The notes beneath the pieces are model-generated. The model searched no databases, was not told the origin of the DNA, and was given only the letters and a program-made list of their open reading frames with translations. This document shows, one piece after another, positions 33,042-41,024 of a stretch of 64,000 bases of DNA. Made by a program: the position numbers and the translations under genes. The stretch's first letter is position 1; the number at the start of each line of letters is the position of its first letter. The DNA comes from Prauserella_A sp040645195 (GTDB lineage Bacteria; Actinomycetota; Actinomycetes; Mycobacteriales; Pseudonocardiaceae): positions 53,967 to 117,966 of the forward strand of contig NZ_JBEYXW010000021.1 in assembly GCF_040645195.1 (NCBI RefSeq). The letters are read 5' to 3'.

Positions 33042-34619
33042 ATGGGGCAGCAGTGGTGGCGCAACGCCGCGATCTACCAGATCTACGTGCGCAGCTTCGC
33101 CGACTCCGACGGCGACGGCGTCGGCGATCTGCCCGGGGTTCGCAGAAGGCTGAGCCATATCGCCGAACTCGGTATGGACGCGGTGTGGCTGACGCCGTTC
33201 TACGCCTCGCCGATGGCCGACGGCGGGTACGACGTCGCCGACTATCGCATGGTCGATCCGCTGTTCGGCCGGCTCGCCGACGCCGAGGGGCTGATCGCCG
33301 ACGCACACTGGCTCGGGCTTCGGGTGATCGTGGACCTCGTGCCCAACCACACGTCGTCGCAGCACCCGTGGTTCGCCGAGGCGCTGGCCGCGGAACCCGG
33401 CTCACCCGCCCGCGCCCGCTACCACTTCCGGGACGGTGTCAACGGCGGGCCGCCCAACGACTGGGAGTCGATGTTCGGCGGACCCGCCTGGACGCAGCTG
33501 CCCGACGGCCAGTGGTACCTGCACCTGTTCGACGCCGCCCAGCCGGACCTCAACTGGGAGCACCTGGACGTGCATGCCGAGTTCGAGAACATCCTGCGGT
33601 TCTGGCTCGGCCGGGGTGTCGACGGCATCCGCATCGACGTCGCGCACGGGCTCGTCAAGGCCGACGGCCTGCCCGATGCCCGGTGCACCGGGCAGAGCGG
33701 CCTGCTCACCACCACCGCGATGCCGTTCTTCGACCAGGACGGCGTGCACGAGATCTATCGGCGCTGGCGCAAAATCCTGGACTCCTACCCCGGAGAGCGG
33801 ATCGGAGTCGCCGAGGCCTGGGTGCCTGACGCCGACCGGCTCGCGCGCTATCTGCGACCCGACGAGCTGCACCAGGCCTTCAACTTCCACTACACCCAAG
33901 CGAAGTGGTCGGCAACGGAGTTCCGCACGGTCATCGACGACTCGCTCGCCGCGGTCGCCGGCGTTGGTGCGGCCAGCACCTGGGTACTGTCCAATCACGA
34001 CATCGAACGGCACGTGACCCGTTTCGGCGGCGGGCGGACCGGGTTGCGCCGAGCCCGCGCCGCCGCGCTGCTCACTATGGCGCTCCCCGGCTCGGTCTAC
34101 GTCTACCAGGGTGAGGAACTGGGCCTGCCGGAGGTAACGGACCTGCCCGAGGAGGTGCTCGCCGACCCGAAGTGGGAACGTTCCGGGCGCGCCGAGCGGG
34201 GGCGGGACGGCTGCCGGGTGCCGATCCCGTGGTCGGGCACCACGCCGCCGTTCGGCTTCGGGCCGTCGTCGGCGTGGCTGCCACAGCCGACGGAGTGGGC
34301 GGCGTTGACGGTCAAGGCGCAGCGGGACGATCCCGGCTCGACCCTCTCGCTGTACACCGCGGCACTGCGGTTGCGGCGCGGGCTACCCGACGGGGAGCTG
34401 ACCTGGCTCGACAGCGACGCGGACGTGCTCGCGTTTCGCCGCGAGCCGGGATTCACCTGCACCGTGAACTTCGGCTCCGCACCAGTCCGGCTGTCGCGGC
34501 CCGGCCGGTTACTGTTGACGAGTACGGAGGAGTCCGAGCTGGAGCAGAGCGAGCAGACCGTCACACTGCCGCCGAACAGCGCCGCGTGGTGGACCGGAGA
34601 CGACACACATGCCCGATAA
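33042..34619 (+). CDS. GH13 alpha-glucosidase (oligo-1,6-glucosidase/AglA type)
   Basis: Cytosolic glycoside hydrolase of 525 residues that cleaves imported alpha-linked oligosaccharides to glucose. Conserved GH13 regions are VIVDLVPNHTS (I), GIRIDVAHGLVKADG (II, nucleophile Asp), IGVAEAWVPD (III, acid Glu) and VLSNHDIERH (IV). WWRNAAIYQIYVRSFADSDG is the usual N-terminus, and no signal peptide is present. It follows malG by 24 bp in the same unit, and its end overlaps the LacI gene by 11 bp. Val after the nucleophile Asp (RIDVAH) suggests alpha-1,4 preference. Confidence 0.94.
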   Translation: MGQQWWRNAAIYQIYVRSFADSDGDGVGDLPGVRRRLSHIAELGMDAVWLTPFYASPMADGGYDVADYRMVDPLFGRLADAEGLIADAHWLGLRVIVDLVPNHTSSQHPWFAEALAAEPGSPARARYHFRDGVNGGPPNDWESMFGGPAWTQLPDGQWYLHLFDAAQPDLNWEHLDVHAEFENILRFWLGRGVDGIRIDVAHGLVKADGLPDARCTGQSGLLTTTAMPFFDQDGVHEIYRRWRKILDSYPGERIGVAEAWVPDADRLARYLRPDELHQAFNFHYTQAKWSATEFRTVIDDSLAAVAGVGAASTWVLSNHDIERHVTRFGGGRTGLRRARAAALLTMALPGSVYVYQGEELGLPEVTDLPEEVLADPKWERSGRAERGRDGCRVPIPWSGTTPPFGFGPSSAWLPQPTEWAALTVKAQRDDPGSTLSLYTAALRLRRGLPDGELTWLDSDADVLAFRREPGFTCTVNFGSAPVRLSRPGRLLLTSTEESELEQSEQTVTLPPNSAAWWTGDDTHAR

Positions 34620-35643
34620 AGCGTTCGATGCCGTGCGGCTCGCCGACATCGCGGAGCTGGCCAAGGTCAGTGAGGCGACCGTGAGTCGTGTGCTGAACGG
34701 CAAGCCGGGCGTCGCTGCGGCCACGCGGCAGGCCGTGCTGGCCGCGATGGACCAGCTGGGCTACGAGCGACCCGCGCGTTCGCGGCAGCGCAGTGCCGGG
34801 CTGATCGGCTTGATCATCCCGGAGCTGGACAACCCGATCTTCCCGGCGTTCGCGCAGGTCATCGATCAGACGCTGGCAATGCGCGGGTACACCTCGGTGC
34901 TGTGCACACAGACACCGGGCGGGGCGAGTGAGGACGAGTTCATCGAGACACTCACCGAGCGCGGCGTCGCCGGGATCGTGTTCGTCTCCGGCTCGCACGC
35001 CGACACCACCGCTCGACACGACCGCTACACCCGGCTGATCGACAGCAGGCTGCCGGTCGTGTTCATCAACGGCTACGCGCCCGGTGTCGCGGCACCGTTC
35101 TTCTCCGACGACGACAGCGTGGCGGTCCAACTGGCGATCACACACCTGCGCGAGCTCGGCCACGAGCGCATCGGCCTCGCGGTCGGGCCCCAGCGGTTCG
35201 TGCCCGCGCAGCGCAAGGCCGCGGAGTTCCGCAAGCTCATGGCACCGGTGCTCGGCAGCGCCGACGACGTCGGCAAACTGATCGTGCACTCGCTGTTCTC
35301 GGTGGAGGGCGGGCATTCGGCGGCATGGTTGCTGCTGGAGCAGGGCTGCACCGCCGCGGTGTGCGGTAGCGACCTGATGGCGCTCGGCGCCATCAGGGTC
35401 GCGCGCAAGCACGGGCTGTCCGTACCGCGCGACTTCTCGGTGGTCGGCTACGACGACTCGCCACTCATCGCGTTCACCGATCCGCCACTGACCACCATCC
35501 ACCAGCAGGTGTCGGCAATGGCCACGGCTGCCGTGCGGACGCTGCTCGACGAGATCGCCGGCGCCGATCTCCCGGCTGCCGAGTACCTGTTCCAGCCGGA
35601 GCTGATCGTGCGCGGGTCGACGGCTGCCCGCGCCGGCCGCTAA
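34609..35643 (+). CDS. LacI-family repressor of the sugar cluster
   Basis: Repressor of 344 residues. The DNA-binding headpiece is VRLADIAELAKVSEATVSRV followed by LNGKPGVAAATRQAVLAAM; the core begins GLIGLIIPELDNPIFPAFAQ. The effector domain is the periplasmic-binding fold. It is the last gene of the importer/glucosidase cluster and overlaps it by 11 bp, so it is co-expressed and self-limiting through the palindrome at 29826-29839. The likely inducer is maltose or a related sugar. Confidence 0.94.
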   Translation: MPDKAFDAVRLADIAELAKVSEATVSRVLNGKPGVAAATRQAVLAAMDQLGYERPARSRQRSAGLIGLIIPELDNPIFPAFAQVIDQTLAMRGYTSVLCTQTPGGASEDEFIETLTERGVAGIVFVSGSHADTTARHDRYTRLIDSRLPVVFINGYAPGVAAPFFSDDDSVAVQLAITHLRELGHERIGLAVGPQRFVPAQRKAAEFRKLMAPVLGSADDVGKLIVHSLFSVEGGHSAAWLLLEQGCTAAVCGSDLMALGAIRVARKHGLSVPRDFSVVGYDDSPLIAFTDPPLTTIHQQVSAMATAAVRTLLDEIAGADLPAAEYLFQPELIVRGSTAARAGR

Positions 35644-35780
35644 GCGCGACGGCCGACGGGTACCGGAGTGCGCAGTGCCGCGACGAGGTCCTCCCTCGCA
35701 CGGAACACCCGCGACCGGATCGTGCCCACCTTGCAGCCGCACACCTCCGCAGCCTCCAAATAGGACAGTCCAAGCAGCTG
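35640..35780 (-). pseudogene. 3' remnant of a sigma-70 family factor gene
   Basis: The minus strand ends in LLGLSYLEAAEVCGCKVGTI followed by RSRVFRAREDLVAALR, the C-terminal half of sigma region 4 (SigC-like ECF proteins have the same AEAAEVCGCxxGTxRSRVxRAR). Upstream of about 35780 the homology stops and the frame becomes random. About 46 codons remain, and regions 2 and most of 4 are gone. The stop overlaps the end of the LacI gene. Confidence 0.75.
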
Positions 35781-35789
35781 GACCCCGCG

Positions 35790-36247
35790 AGACGCCTGCC
35801 CCCGCACAGCCCAGCGCGCCCGCGCCACGTCCGGCACAGCCGCCGTCCGGAGTGGACGATGCCGCACCCGGCGCGCCCAGCACCGCCCCCGGGACACCCG
35901 GCGAGGTGGGCACCGTCCCGCCCGCGAGCGCGCCGCTGCCGCCGGGCTACTCACTCGGTGGCGACCCGGCCATCGGTGTTCCCGAGCTGGGGCTGCCACC
36001 GGATGGCATCGCCTTCCAGTACGACGTCGACGGGGTACCCCGGTTCGGCATCCTCGGAGCGGACGGCCAGAACACGGCACTGCTCAACGCCCAGCGGGCC
36101 GCCGGCTCGGCGGTCGCGCTGCCTGCCGGCACGGACACGCTGCGGCAACCACTGACACTGGCCATCCTCCTGATCACGCTGGTCAGCACACAGCTGCTGC
36201 GCAGGTGGCTCACCGTGCGAACACGCGTCAAAGGCGGCGCGGGATGA
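35790..36247 (+). pseudogene. 3' remnant of a Pro/Ala-rich membrane-anchored protein gene
   Basis: The plus strand from about 35790 encodes a Pro/Ala-rich segment (ETPAPAQPSAPAPRPAQPPS), a Gly/Pro linker (LPPGYSLGGDPAIGVPELGL) and one C-terminal membrane helix (PLTLAILLITLVSTQLLRRW) with a basic tail. Codon use is natural to the TGA at 36247. No start fits: the frame continues upstream into the opposing sigma remnant. It looks like the 3' part of a secreted, C-terminally anchored protein whose 5' end was deleted. Function unknown. Confidence 0.55.
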
Positions 36248-36677
36248 CAAACCACAACACAGCGAACAGCCCGCCGACCAGTACGGCGAACACAACCATC
36301 AATACCGACCCGTAGACGACCTTCACGATCAGCGCGACGGTGAGCGTCACCGCGATCGAAAGGCACACCAGGCCCGCGATGACCACGCGGTTACCCACCC
36401 GCAGGATGTCCGGGCGCCTGCCCATGCGGAACACCACCCGATGCCAGACGGCCGGGGCGGTGAGGAGCGCGGAGGCCGCCGCGGTGAACAGCACGGTGAC
36501 GAGGTAGAGCGCCTTCTCGAAACCGCTGGCGCTGCGGAAGGACTCGGTGAACGCCACCGCGAGCAGGAAACCGAAGAGGATCTGTACCCCAGCCTGCGCA
36601 ATGCGCAGCTCGGCCAGCAGCTCGGTGACGTTGCGGGCGAGCTGCTCGCGGCGGGTTTCCCGATCGGGCTCGCTCAA
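36228..36677 (-). CDS. DUF6328-like membrane protein
   Basis: Membrane protein of 149 residues with four helices after a charged cytosolic N-terminus (EPDRETRREQLARNVTELLA, ELRIAQAGVQILFGFLL). The motif pattern ELRIAQAGVQILFGFLLAVAF matches the DUF6328 family. A TTG at 36677 is the likely start because it overlaps the stop of the upstream transporter gene (TTGA); it is unusual, and no ATG or GTG lies nearby. Function unknown. Confidence 0.78.
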   Translation of the reverse strand: MSEPDRETRREQLARNVTELLAELRIAQAGVQILFGFLLAVAFTESFRSASGFEKALYLVTVLFTAAASALLTAPAVWHRVVFRMGRRPDILRVGNRVVIAGLVCLSIAVTLTVALIVKVVYGSVLMVVFAVLVGGLFAVLWFVIPRRL

Positions 36678-37606
36678 CCCGTGGCCTCCAGGTGTTCCGG
36701 GCTGCTGACGACCGGTGTGCGGCGGGCCCGCTCGTGCCAGCCGAGTGCGGTCACCGCCGCGATCACCACGGCGAGGCCGATCCACTGCGTCGGCGCCAGC
36801 GTGGTGTCGAGAAAGGACACTCCAATCACCGCGGCGGTTGCGGGGAAGGCGAGCTCGGCGAGCGTGGCGCGGGCGGCGGGGGTCGCGCGCAGCCCCACGT
36901 AGTACAGGCTCAGCGCCAGTAGCCCCGGCACGAATGCCAGCAACGCCAGGCCCAGTGTGTTCTCCGGACTCACCGCAAAGGTGTTCCCCTGCAGAGCAAC
37001 GATAATCGCGGCAGCCGGAAGTCCGACCGAGAACCGCAGCGTCGTCACCTCGCGCCAGCTCAGTTCGGCGGAGACGAACCGGCCCAGCACGGTGCCCGCG
37101 GCCCAGAGCGCGGCGGCACCCACGGCGAGCAGCGCGGCCCGCGCAGCCGTGACCTCGATGTGCAGGGGATCGCGAAACGCCAGCAACCATGCACCGAGCA
37201 ACGCGGGCACGGCGAAGAGCAGGTAGCCGCCGCGTACGCGCTCGCCTAGCAACACCCAGGCTGCGAGCACCGCGAACAGCGGCTGCAGCTTCTGCAGCAC
37301 CAGCGGCGTGACCGGATCACCGAGCTGGAAGGCGGCCGTGAACAGAGCGGTGGCCAGCGCCGACGCACCACCGCCGATCACGATGACCGCAAGCCACTCG
37401 CGCGGGCCGCACCGGCGCAGCGCGCGGAGCGCCCCGGGCAACAGTGGCAGCAACACGATCACAACGAGCAGGTGCTCCCAGAACACGATGGTGCCGGCGG
37501 ACAGGTCCTCCACCAGCGGCAGCCGGAGCAGCCCGTCCGTTCCCCACAACGCGGCCGCGATCGCGACCAGCCACGTCCGATCCGCCACGCCCTCTGCTGT
37601 TGTCAC
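36674..37606 (-). CDS. EamA/DMT-family transporter
   Basis: Inner-membrane transporter of 310 residues with ten helices and two EamA halves. Features are AALWGTDGLLRLPLV, TPLVLQKLQPLFAVLAAWVL followed by LGERV in half 1, and RATLAELAFPATAAVIGVSF in half 2. GTG start. Substrate unknown; relatives export amino acids or metabolites. The downstream DUF6328 gene is coupled through TTGA. Confidence 0.92.
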   Translation of the reverse strand: MTTAEGVADRTWLVAIAAALWGTDGLLRLPLVEDLSAGTIVFWEHLLVVIVLLPLLPGALRALRRCGPREWLAVIVIGGGASALATALFTAAFQLGDPVTPLVLQKLQPLFAVLAAWVLLGERVRGGYLLFAVPALLGAWLLAFRDPLHIEVTAARAALLAVGAAALWAAGTVLGRFVSAELSWREVTTLRFSVGLPAAAIIVALQGNTFAVSPENTLGLALLAFVPGLLALSLYYVGLRATPAARATLAELAFPATAAVIGVSFLDTTLAPTQWIGLAVVIAAVTALGWHERARRTPVVSSPEHLEATG

Positions 37607-37718
37607 CGGTTCAGGTTACGAGCCGTATTCAGCCGCGAGCCGAGCATGTCGCATCCTGAGATCACTCTTCGGTGTGATCCGGTTGCGGACCGCCACCACC
37701 GCTGGTTAAGGAGGGGGC

Positions 37719-38303
37719 ATGAAAACCCGACATGTCGCCGCCCTGCTCACCACGGTCGTCGCCACCGCTGCCACCGCTGCCACCGCACTCGCCGGTACGA
37801 GCCAGGCCGCCGAGTCACACCGCCCGTTCACGTTCGCGCACGGCACGTTCGGCGAGTACGGCTCGGGCCGGACCGCCACCACCTACGACCCGGAACTGGT
37901 GCCGACCGGAGCCAGGGCCACGGTCTTCGCGCTGTCGAACCAGCGGGTGGGCACCATGACGAAGCTCGCCGTCGCGGGCCTGCTCCCGAACCGGCACTAC
38001 GGCGCACACGTCCACACCAAACCGTGCGGCGCCACCGGCGCGGACGCAGGCCCGCATTTCCAGTACACGCCGGACCCGGTGAGCCCGTCCACCGATCCCG
38101 CATATGCCAACCCGGACAACGAGATCTGGCTCGACTTCACGACCAGCCCGGCGGGTAGCGCTTTCACACTGTCGCATGTGGATTGGTCATTCGCCGAACG
38201 GCGCCCGGCGTCCGTTGTACTCCACGAACACCACACGTCCACCGCACCCGGCGAAGCCGGTGCCGCCGGCTCGCGCCTTGCCTGTATCGACGTCGCGTTC
38301 TGA
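37719..38303 (+). CDS. Secreted Cu-Zn superoxide dismutase-like protein
   Basis: Exported protein of 194 residues with a signal peptide (LLTTVVATAATAATALAGTS) and the actinobacterial Cu-Zn SOD pattern. Metal ligands are in HYGAHVHTKPCGATGADAG, GPHFQYTP and VVLHEHHT; the C-terminal GSRLACIDVAF forms the usual disulfide with the Cys in KPCG. It would detoxify extracellular superoxide. ATG follows AAGGAGGG. Monocistronic, with a pseudogene just downstream. Confidence 0.9.
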   Translation: MKTRHVAALLTTVVATAATAATALAGTSQAAESHRPFTFAHGTFGEYGSGRTATTYDPELVPTGARATVFALSNQRVGTMTKLAVAGLLPNRHYGAHVHTKPCGATGADAGPHFQYTPDPVSPSTDPAYANPDNEIWLDFTTSPAGSAFTLSHVDWSFAERRPASVVLHEHHTSTAPGEAGAAGSRLACIDVAF

Positions 38304-38340
38304 ACTGTCCCGTTCTCGCCGCCGGACCGATAGGCTCGGC

Positions 38341-38472
38341 GGCGAGTCCGTGCACTTCGCGGTGAGCGGCGGCACGATCCAGGTCGCCGACCCGCTCACC
38401 GAGTCGAGCGTCACGGCCTCCATCGACGCTGCGACAGCGTGCGGCCAGGTCACCGCGAACGGCAGCAGCTGA
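38341..38472 (+). pseudogene. YceI-family remnant
   Basis: Plus-strand codons read SVHFAVSGGTIQVADPLTES and then SVTASIDAAT, the N-terminal beta-strands of YceI-like lipid-binding proteins. The reading stops at 38470 after about 43 codons, and the upstream part of the domain is shortened (VHFAV runs directly into SGGTI). No start or downstream domain remains. Confidence 0.55.
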
Positions 38473-38580
38473 GCGTGTCGCCTCACCCCATCGAAGCAAC
38501 CGTCTAGCCCGCAATTGACAGTTGCCTCTAGCCCGACCTAGACACACCCTGTGAAGAGACGTGAAGTCATCAAGGAAGAA

Positions 38581-38958
38581 GTGAAGACGTACCACGCTGA
38601 CGTCACTCGGGACGGAAGGTTCTGGCTCGTCCGAGTCCGCGAGATCGACCGGTCCACCCAAGCTCTCCGCTACAAGGACGTCGCAGCAATGGCGAGCGAC
38701 CTCATCGAGATCATGGACGGCCTTTGCAGCGACGAGTACGACCTGCGCGTCACGCTGCAGCTGCCGCATTCGGTGAAGGATCACCAGGCTCGCGCCGAAG
38801 CCCTCCGCGAGGAAGCCCAGCGCAAGCAGGCAGAGGCGGCGGCCGAAAATCGTGCGGCGGTACAAGAGCTGCTTGCACTGGGACTTTCGGAGCGCGAGGC
38901 GGGCGACGTGCTCGGCGTGTCGTTCCAGCGCGTCAGCCAACTGGCAAAGTCACCCTGA
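38581..38958 (+). CDS. HicB-like protein with C-terminal helix-turn-helix
   Basis: Soluble protein of 125 residues. The N-terminal half is HicB-like (VKTYHADVTRDGRFWLVRVR, then LRYKDVAAMASDLIEIMDGL) and the C-terminus is a short HTH (LLALGLSEREAGDVLGVSFQ, RVSQLAKS) after a Gln/Ala coiled stretch. GTG 38581 is preferred because AAGGAAGA precedes it and family proteins begin MKTY; another GTG lies at 38551. No HicA toxin is adjacent, so it is an orphan antitoxin or a DNA-binding regulator. Confidence 0.72.
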   Translation: MKTYHADVTRDGRFWLVRVREIDRSTQALRYKDVAAMASDLIEIMDGLCSDEYDLRVTLQLPHSVKDHQARAEALREEAQRKQAEAAAENRAAVQELLALGLSEREAGDVLGVSFQRVSQLAKSP

Positions 38959-38978
38959 CAGCCGTTTCCCGGCGCAAG

Positions 38979-39191
38979 TCAGGCAATCAGATCGAACGTG
39001 CACCGTGCACCCGAAGCTGCTGCCAGCTTCGCGTCACAGGTGATCAATATGCCGCCGAGTTGTTCGGCGAGCGCCACATATGCCGCATGTGACTGCGAAG
39101 TACGAGATTGTGGGTAAGTGGGCAATGCCCACAACCCCACACCGTCAGCGAGAACCTCGCCGACCGCGTCGACATGCACTTCGGCCGCCCG
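38979..39191 (-). pseudogene. VapC/PIN-domain toxin remnant
   Basis: The minus strand ends SHAAYVALAEQLGGILITCD followed by AKLAAASGARC, the C-terminal half of a PIN toxin. Upstream, AAEVHVDAVGEVLADG resembles the PIN segment AxHVDxEVL, but about 35-40 residues between the two blocks are missing and no start with the first catalytic Asp remains. It sits beside an intact VapBC pair. Confidence 0.6.
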
Positions 39192-39251
39192 TAGCCAACA
39201 CAGCCAACACCCCTGAAGCTGCGACGGCAAGGGCAGCAGCACTTTTATCGT

Positions 39252-39270
39252 GATTCAGATATTCTGAATC
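39252..39270. promoter_or_regulatory. VapB autoregulatory palindrome
   Basis: Perfect inverted repeat with eight-base arms (GATTCAGA-TAT-TCTGAATC) that ends one base before the antitoxin ATG. It is the probable binding site of the VapBC complex and leaves little or no 5' leader. Confidence 0.75.
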
Positions 39271-39271
39271 T

Positions 39272-39535
39272 ATGACCACCATGACCGCCGCCGAGGCTTC
39301 GCGGAACTTCTCCGCCGTGCTCGACCGCGCCGAACACGGTGAGACCATCACCATCATGCGACACGGACGCACCGTCGCGACCATTGCGCCCGCGCCGAAA
39401 CGAACGGGCCGGGACCTGCGGCTCGCCTTGGAGAACACCGACGTGCCGCCGTTCGATGAGGACTACGAGTCGGATATTGCCGACGCGCTGTCACTGATTT
39501 CCGATGACATGAGGGACCCATGGGCCGAAGCCTGA
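39272..39535 (+). CDS. vapB: Phd/YefM-type antitoxin of a VapBC pair
   Basis: Antitoxin of 87 residues with the Phd/YefM fold: MTAAEASRNFSAVLDRAEHG, then ETITIMRHGRTVATIAP. The acidic C-terminal tail (PPFDEDYESDIADALSLISD) neutralises the toxin. Its gene overlaps vapC by 16 bp. A palindrome directly upstream suggests autoregulation. Confidence 0.9.
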   Translation: MTTMTAAEASRNFSAVLDRAEHGETITIMRHGRTVATIAPAPKRTGRDLRLALENTDVPPFDEDYESDIADALSLISDDMRDPWAEA

Positions 39536-39888
39536 TCCTCGACACAGGAGTGCTGATCGCCTACGAGCGCGGCAAGATCGACAGGACCATCTTTGATGAT
39601 GACGACCTCGCCGTGGCGGCCGTGACCGTTGCAGAGTTCCGGGTGGGTATCGAACTGGCGGACACCCAAGAGCGAGCGGCTGCACGATCGCGCAGGCTGG
39701 ACCTGCTCCTGGCGGACATCGATGTGTTGGACTACGGCACGAGGACGGCCACCTACCACGCACAACTCATCGCCCACGCCCGCCGGACCGGCACGCGGCG
39801 CAGCGCCCACGATCTGATCATCGCGGCCCATGCAGCGGAGACCGGCCGAACCGTCGTCTCGCTCGATGCCAGACAATGGAGTGCGTGA
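39520..39888 (+). CDS. vapC: VapC PIN-domain ribonuclease toxin
   Basis: PIN-domain endoribonuclease of 122 residues. The acidic site is readable: Asp in LILDTGVLIAYERG, Glu in VAAVTVAEFRVGIELA, Asp in RRSAHDLIIAAHAAETGRTV and Asp in VSLDARQWSA. All four residues are present, so the toxin is probably active. It overlaps vapB, and its stop overlaps the GTG of the dihydrouridine synthase gene (GTGA). Confidence 0.92.
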   Translation: MGRSLILDTGVLIAYERGKIDRTIFDDDDLAVAAVTVAEFRVGIELADTQERAAARSRRLDLLLADIDVLDYGTRTATYHAQLIAHARRTGTRRSAHDLIIAAHAAETGRTVVSLDARQWSA

Positions 39889-41024
39889 CCGCCACACTGA
39901 GCAAGCCAACGCTGAAGATCGGCCCCTACGAGGTCGATCCGCCCGTCGTGCTCGCCCCGATGGCCGGCATCACCAATGTCGCCTTCCGCCAGCTCTGCCA
40001 GGAGTACGGCGCCGGCATCTACGTCTGCGAGATGATCACTGCCCGCGCCGTCGTCGAACGCCACCCCGGCACCATGCACATGATGACCTTCGGCGCCGAC
40101 GAGAAACCGCGGTCAATGCAGCTCTACGGCGTCGACCCGGAAACCATGCGCAAAGCGGTCGAGATCATCGTCGGCGAGAACCTCGCCGACCACGTCGACA
40201 TGAACTTCGGCTGCCCCGTCGCCAAGGTGACCCGCAAGGGCGGCGGCGCGGCACTGCCGTACAAGCGGACGCTGTTCGGCAACATCGTGCGAGCCTCCGT
40301 CGAGGCCGCCGCGCCCGCCGGGGTGCCGGTCACGGTCAAGTTCCGCGTCGGCATCGACGACGAGCACCACACCTACCTCGACGCGGGCCGGATCGCCGAG
40401 GCCGAAGGCGCTGCCGCGGTCTCCCTGCACGCCCGCACCGCCGCCCAGCGCTACTCCGGGCAGGCCGACTGGTCGCACATCGCCCGCCTCAAGGAAGCCG
40501 TGACGACCATCCCGGTACTCGGCAACGGCGACATCTTCAGCGCGGACGACGCGCTGCGCATGGTCGCCGAGACCGGTTGCGACGGCGTCGTGGTCGGCCG
40601 CGGCTGCCTCGGCAGGCCGTGGCTGTTCGGCGAGCTCGAAGCCGCCTTCCAGGGGCACCCGGTTCCGCACGGCCCGGCACTGGGCGAGGTGGCCCGCGTG
40701 TTGCGCAGGCATGCCGAACTGCTCATCGAGCACGACGGCGCCAGCAAGGCCATGCGGGACCTGCGCAAGCACATGGCGTGGTACTTCATGGGCTTCCCTG
40801 TCGGCTCGGAGCTGCGCCGCGCGTTCGCGATGGTGTCGTCACTGTCCGAACTGGACGACCTCATCGCCCGGTTGGATCACGACGCCCCCTTCCCGGACGA
40901 CGCGCTCGGGCCGCGGGGCCGCCAGGGCTCGCCCGGCAAGGTGACCCTGCCGCACGGCTGGCTCGACGACCCCGACGACCCGTGCGTGCCGGAGGGTGCG
41001 GACGTGATGCACTCAGGCGGCTGA
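39885..41024 (+). CDS. dusB: tRNA-dihydrouridine synthase
   Basis: FMN enzyme of 379 residues that reduces uridines in tRNA D-loops. Motifs are VVLAPMAGITNVAFRQLCQE, the catalytic Cys in VDMNFGCPVAKVTRKGGGAA, VTVKFRVGID, VSLHARTAAQRYSGQADW and IPVLGNGDIFSADDALRM. The GTG at 39885 overlaps the toxin stop; an ATG three codons earlier lies inside vapC. The M. tuberculosis counterpart (Rv0823c) lies next to the LCP-protein gene, so the position is ancestral and the toxin pair was probably inserted upstream. Confidence 0.94.
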   Translation: MTATLSKPTLKIGPYEVDPPVVLAPMAGITNVAFRQLCQEYGAGIYVCEMITARAVVERHPGTMHMMTFGADEKPRSMQLYGVDPETMRKAVEIIVGENLADHVDMNFGCPVAKVTRKGGGAALPYKRTLFGNIVRASVEAAAPAGVPVTVKFRVGIDDEHHTYLDAGRIAEAEGAAAVSLHARTAAQRYSGQADWSHIARLKEAVTTIPVLGNGDIFSADDALRMVAETGCDGVVVGRGCLGRPWLFGELEAAFQGHPVPHGPALGEVARVLRRHAELLIEHDGASKAMRDLRKHMAWYFMGFPVGSELRRAFAMVSSLSELDDLIARLDHDAPFPDDALGPRGRQGSPGKVTLPHGWLDDPDDPCVPEGADVMHSGG

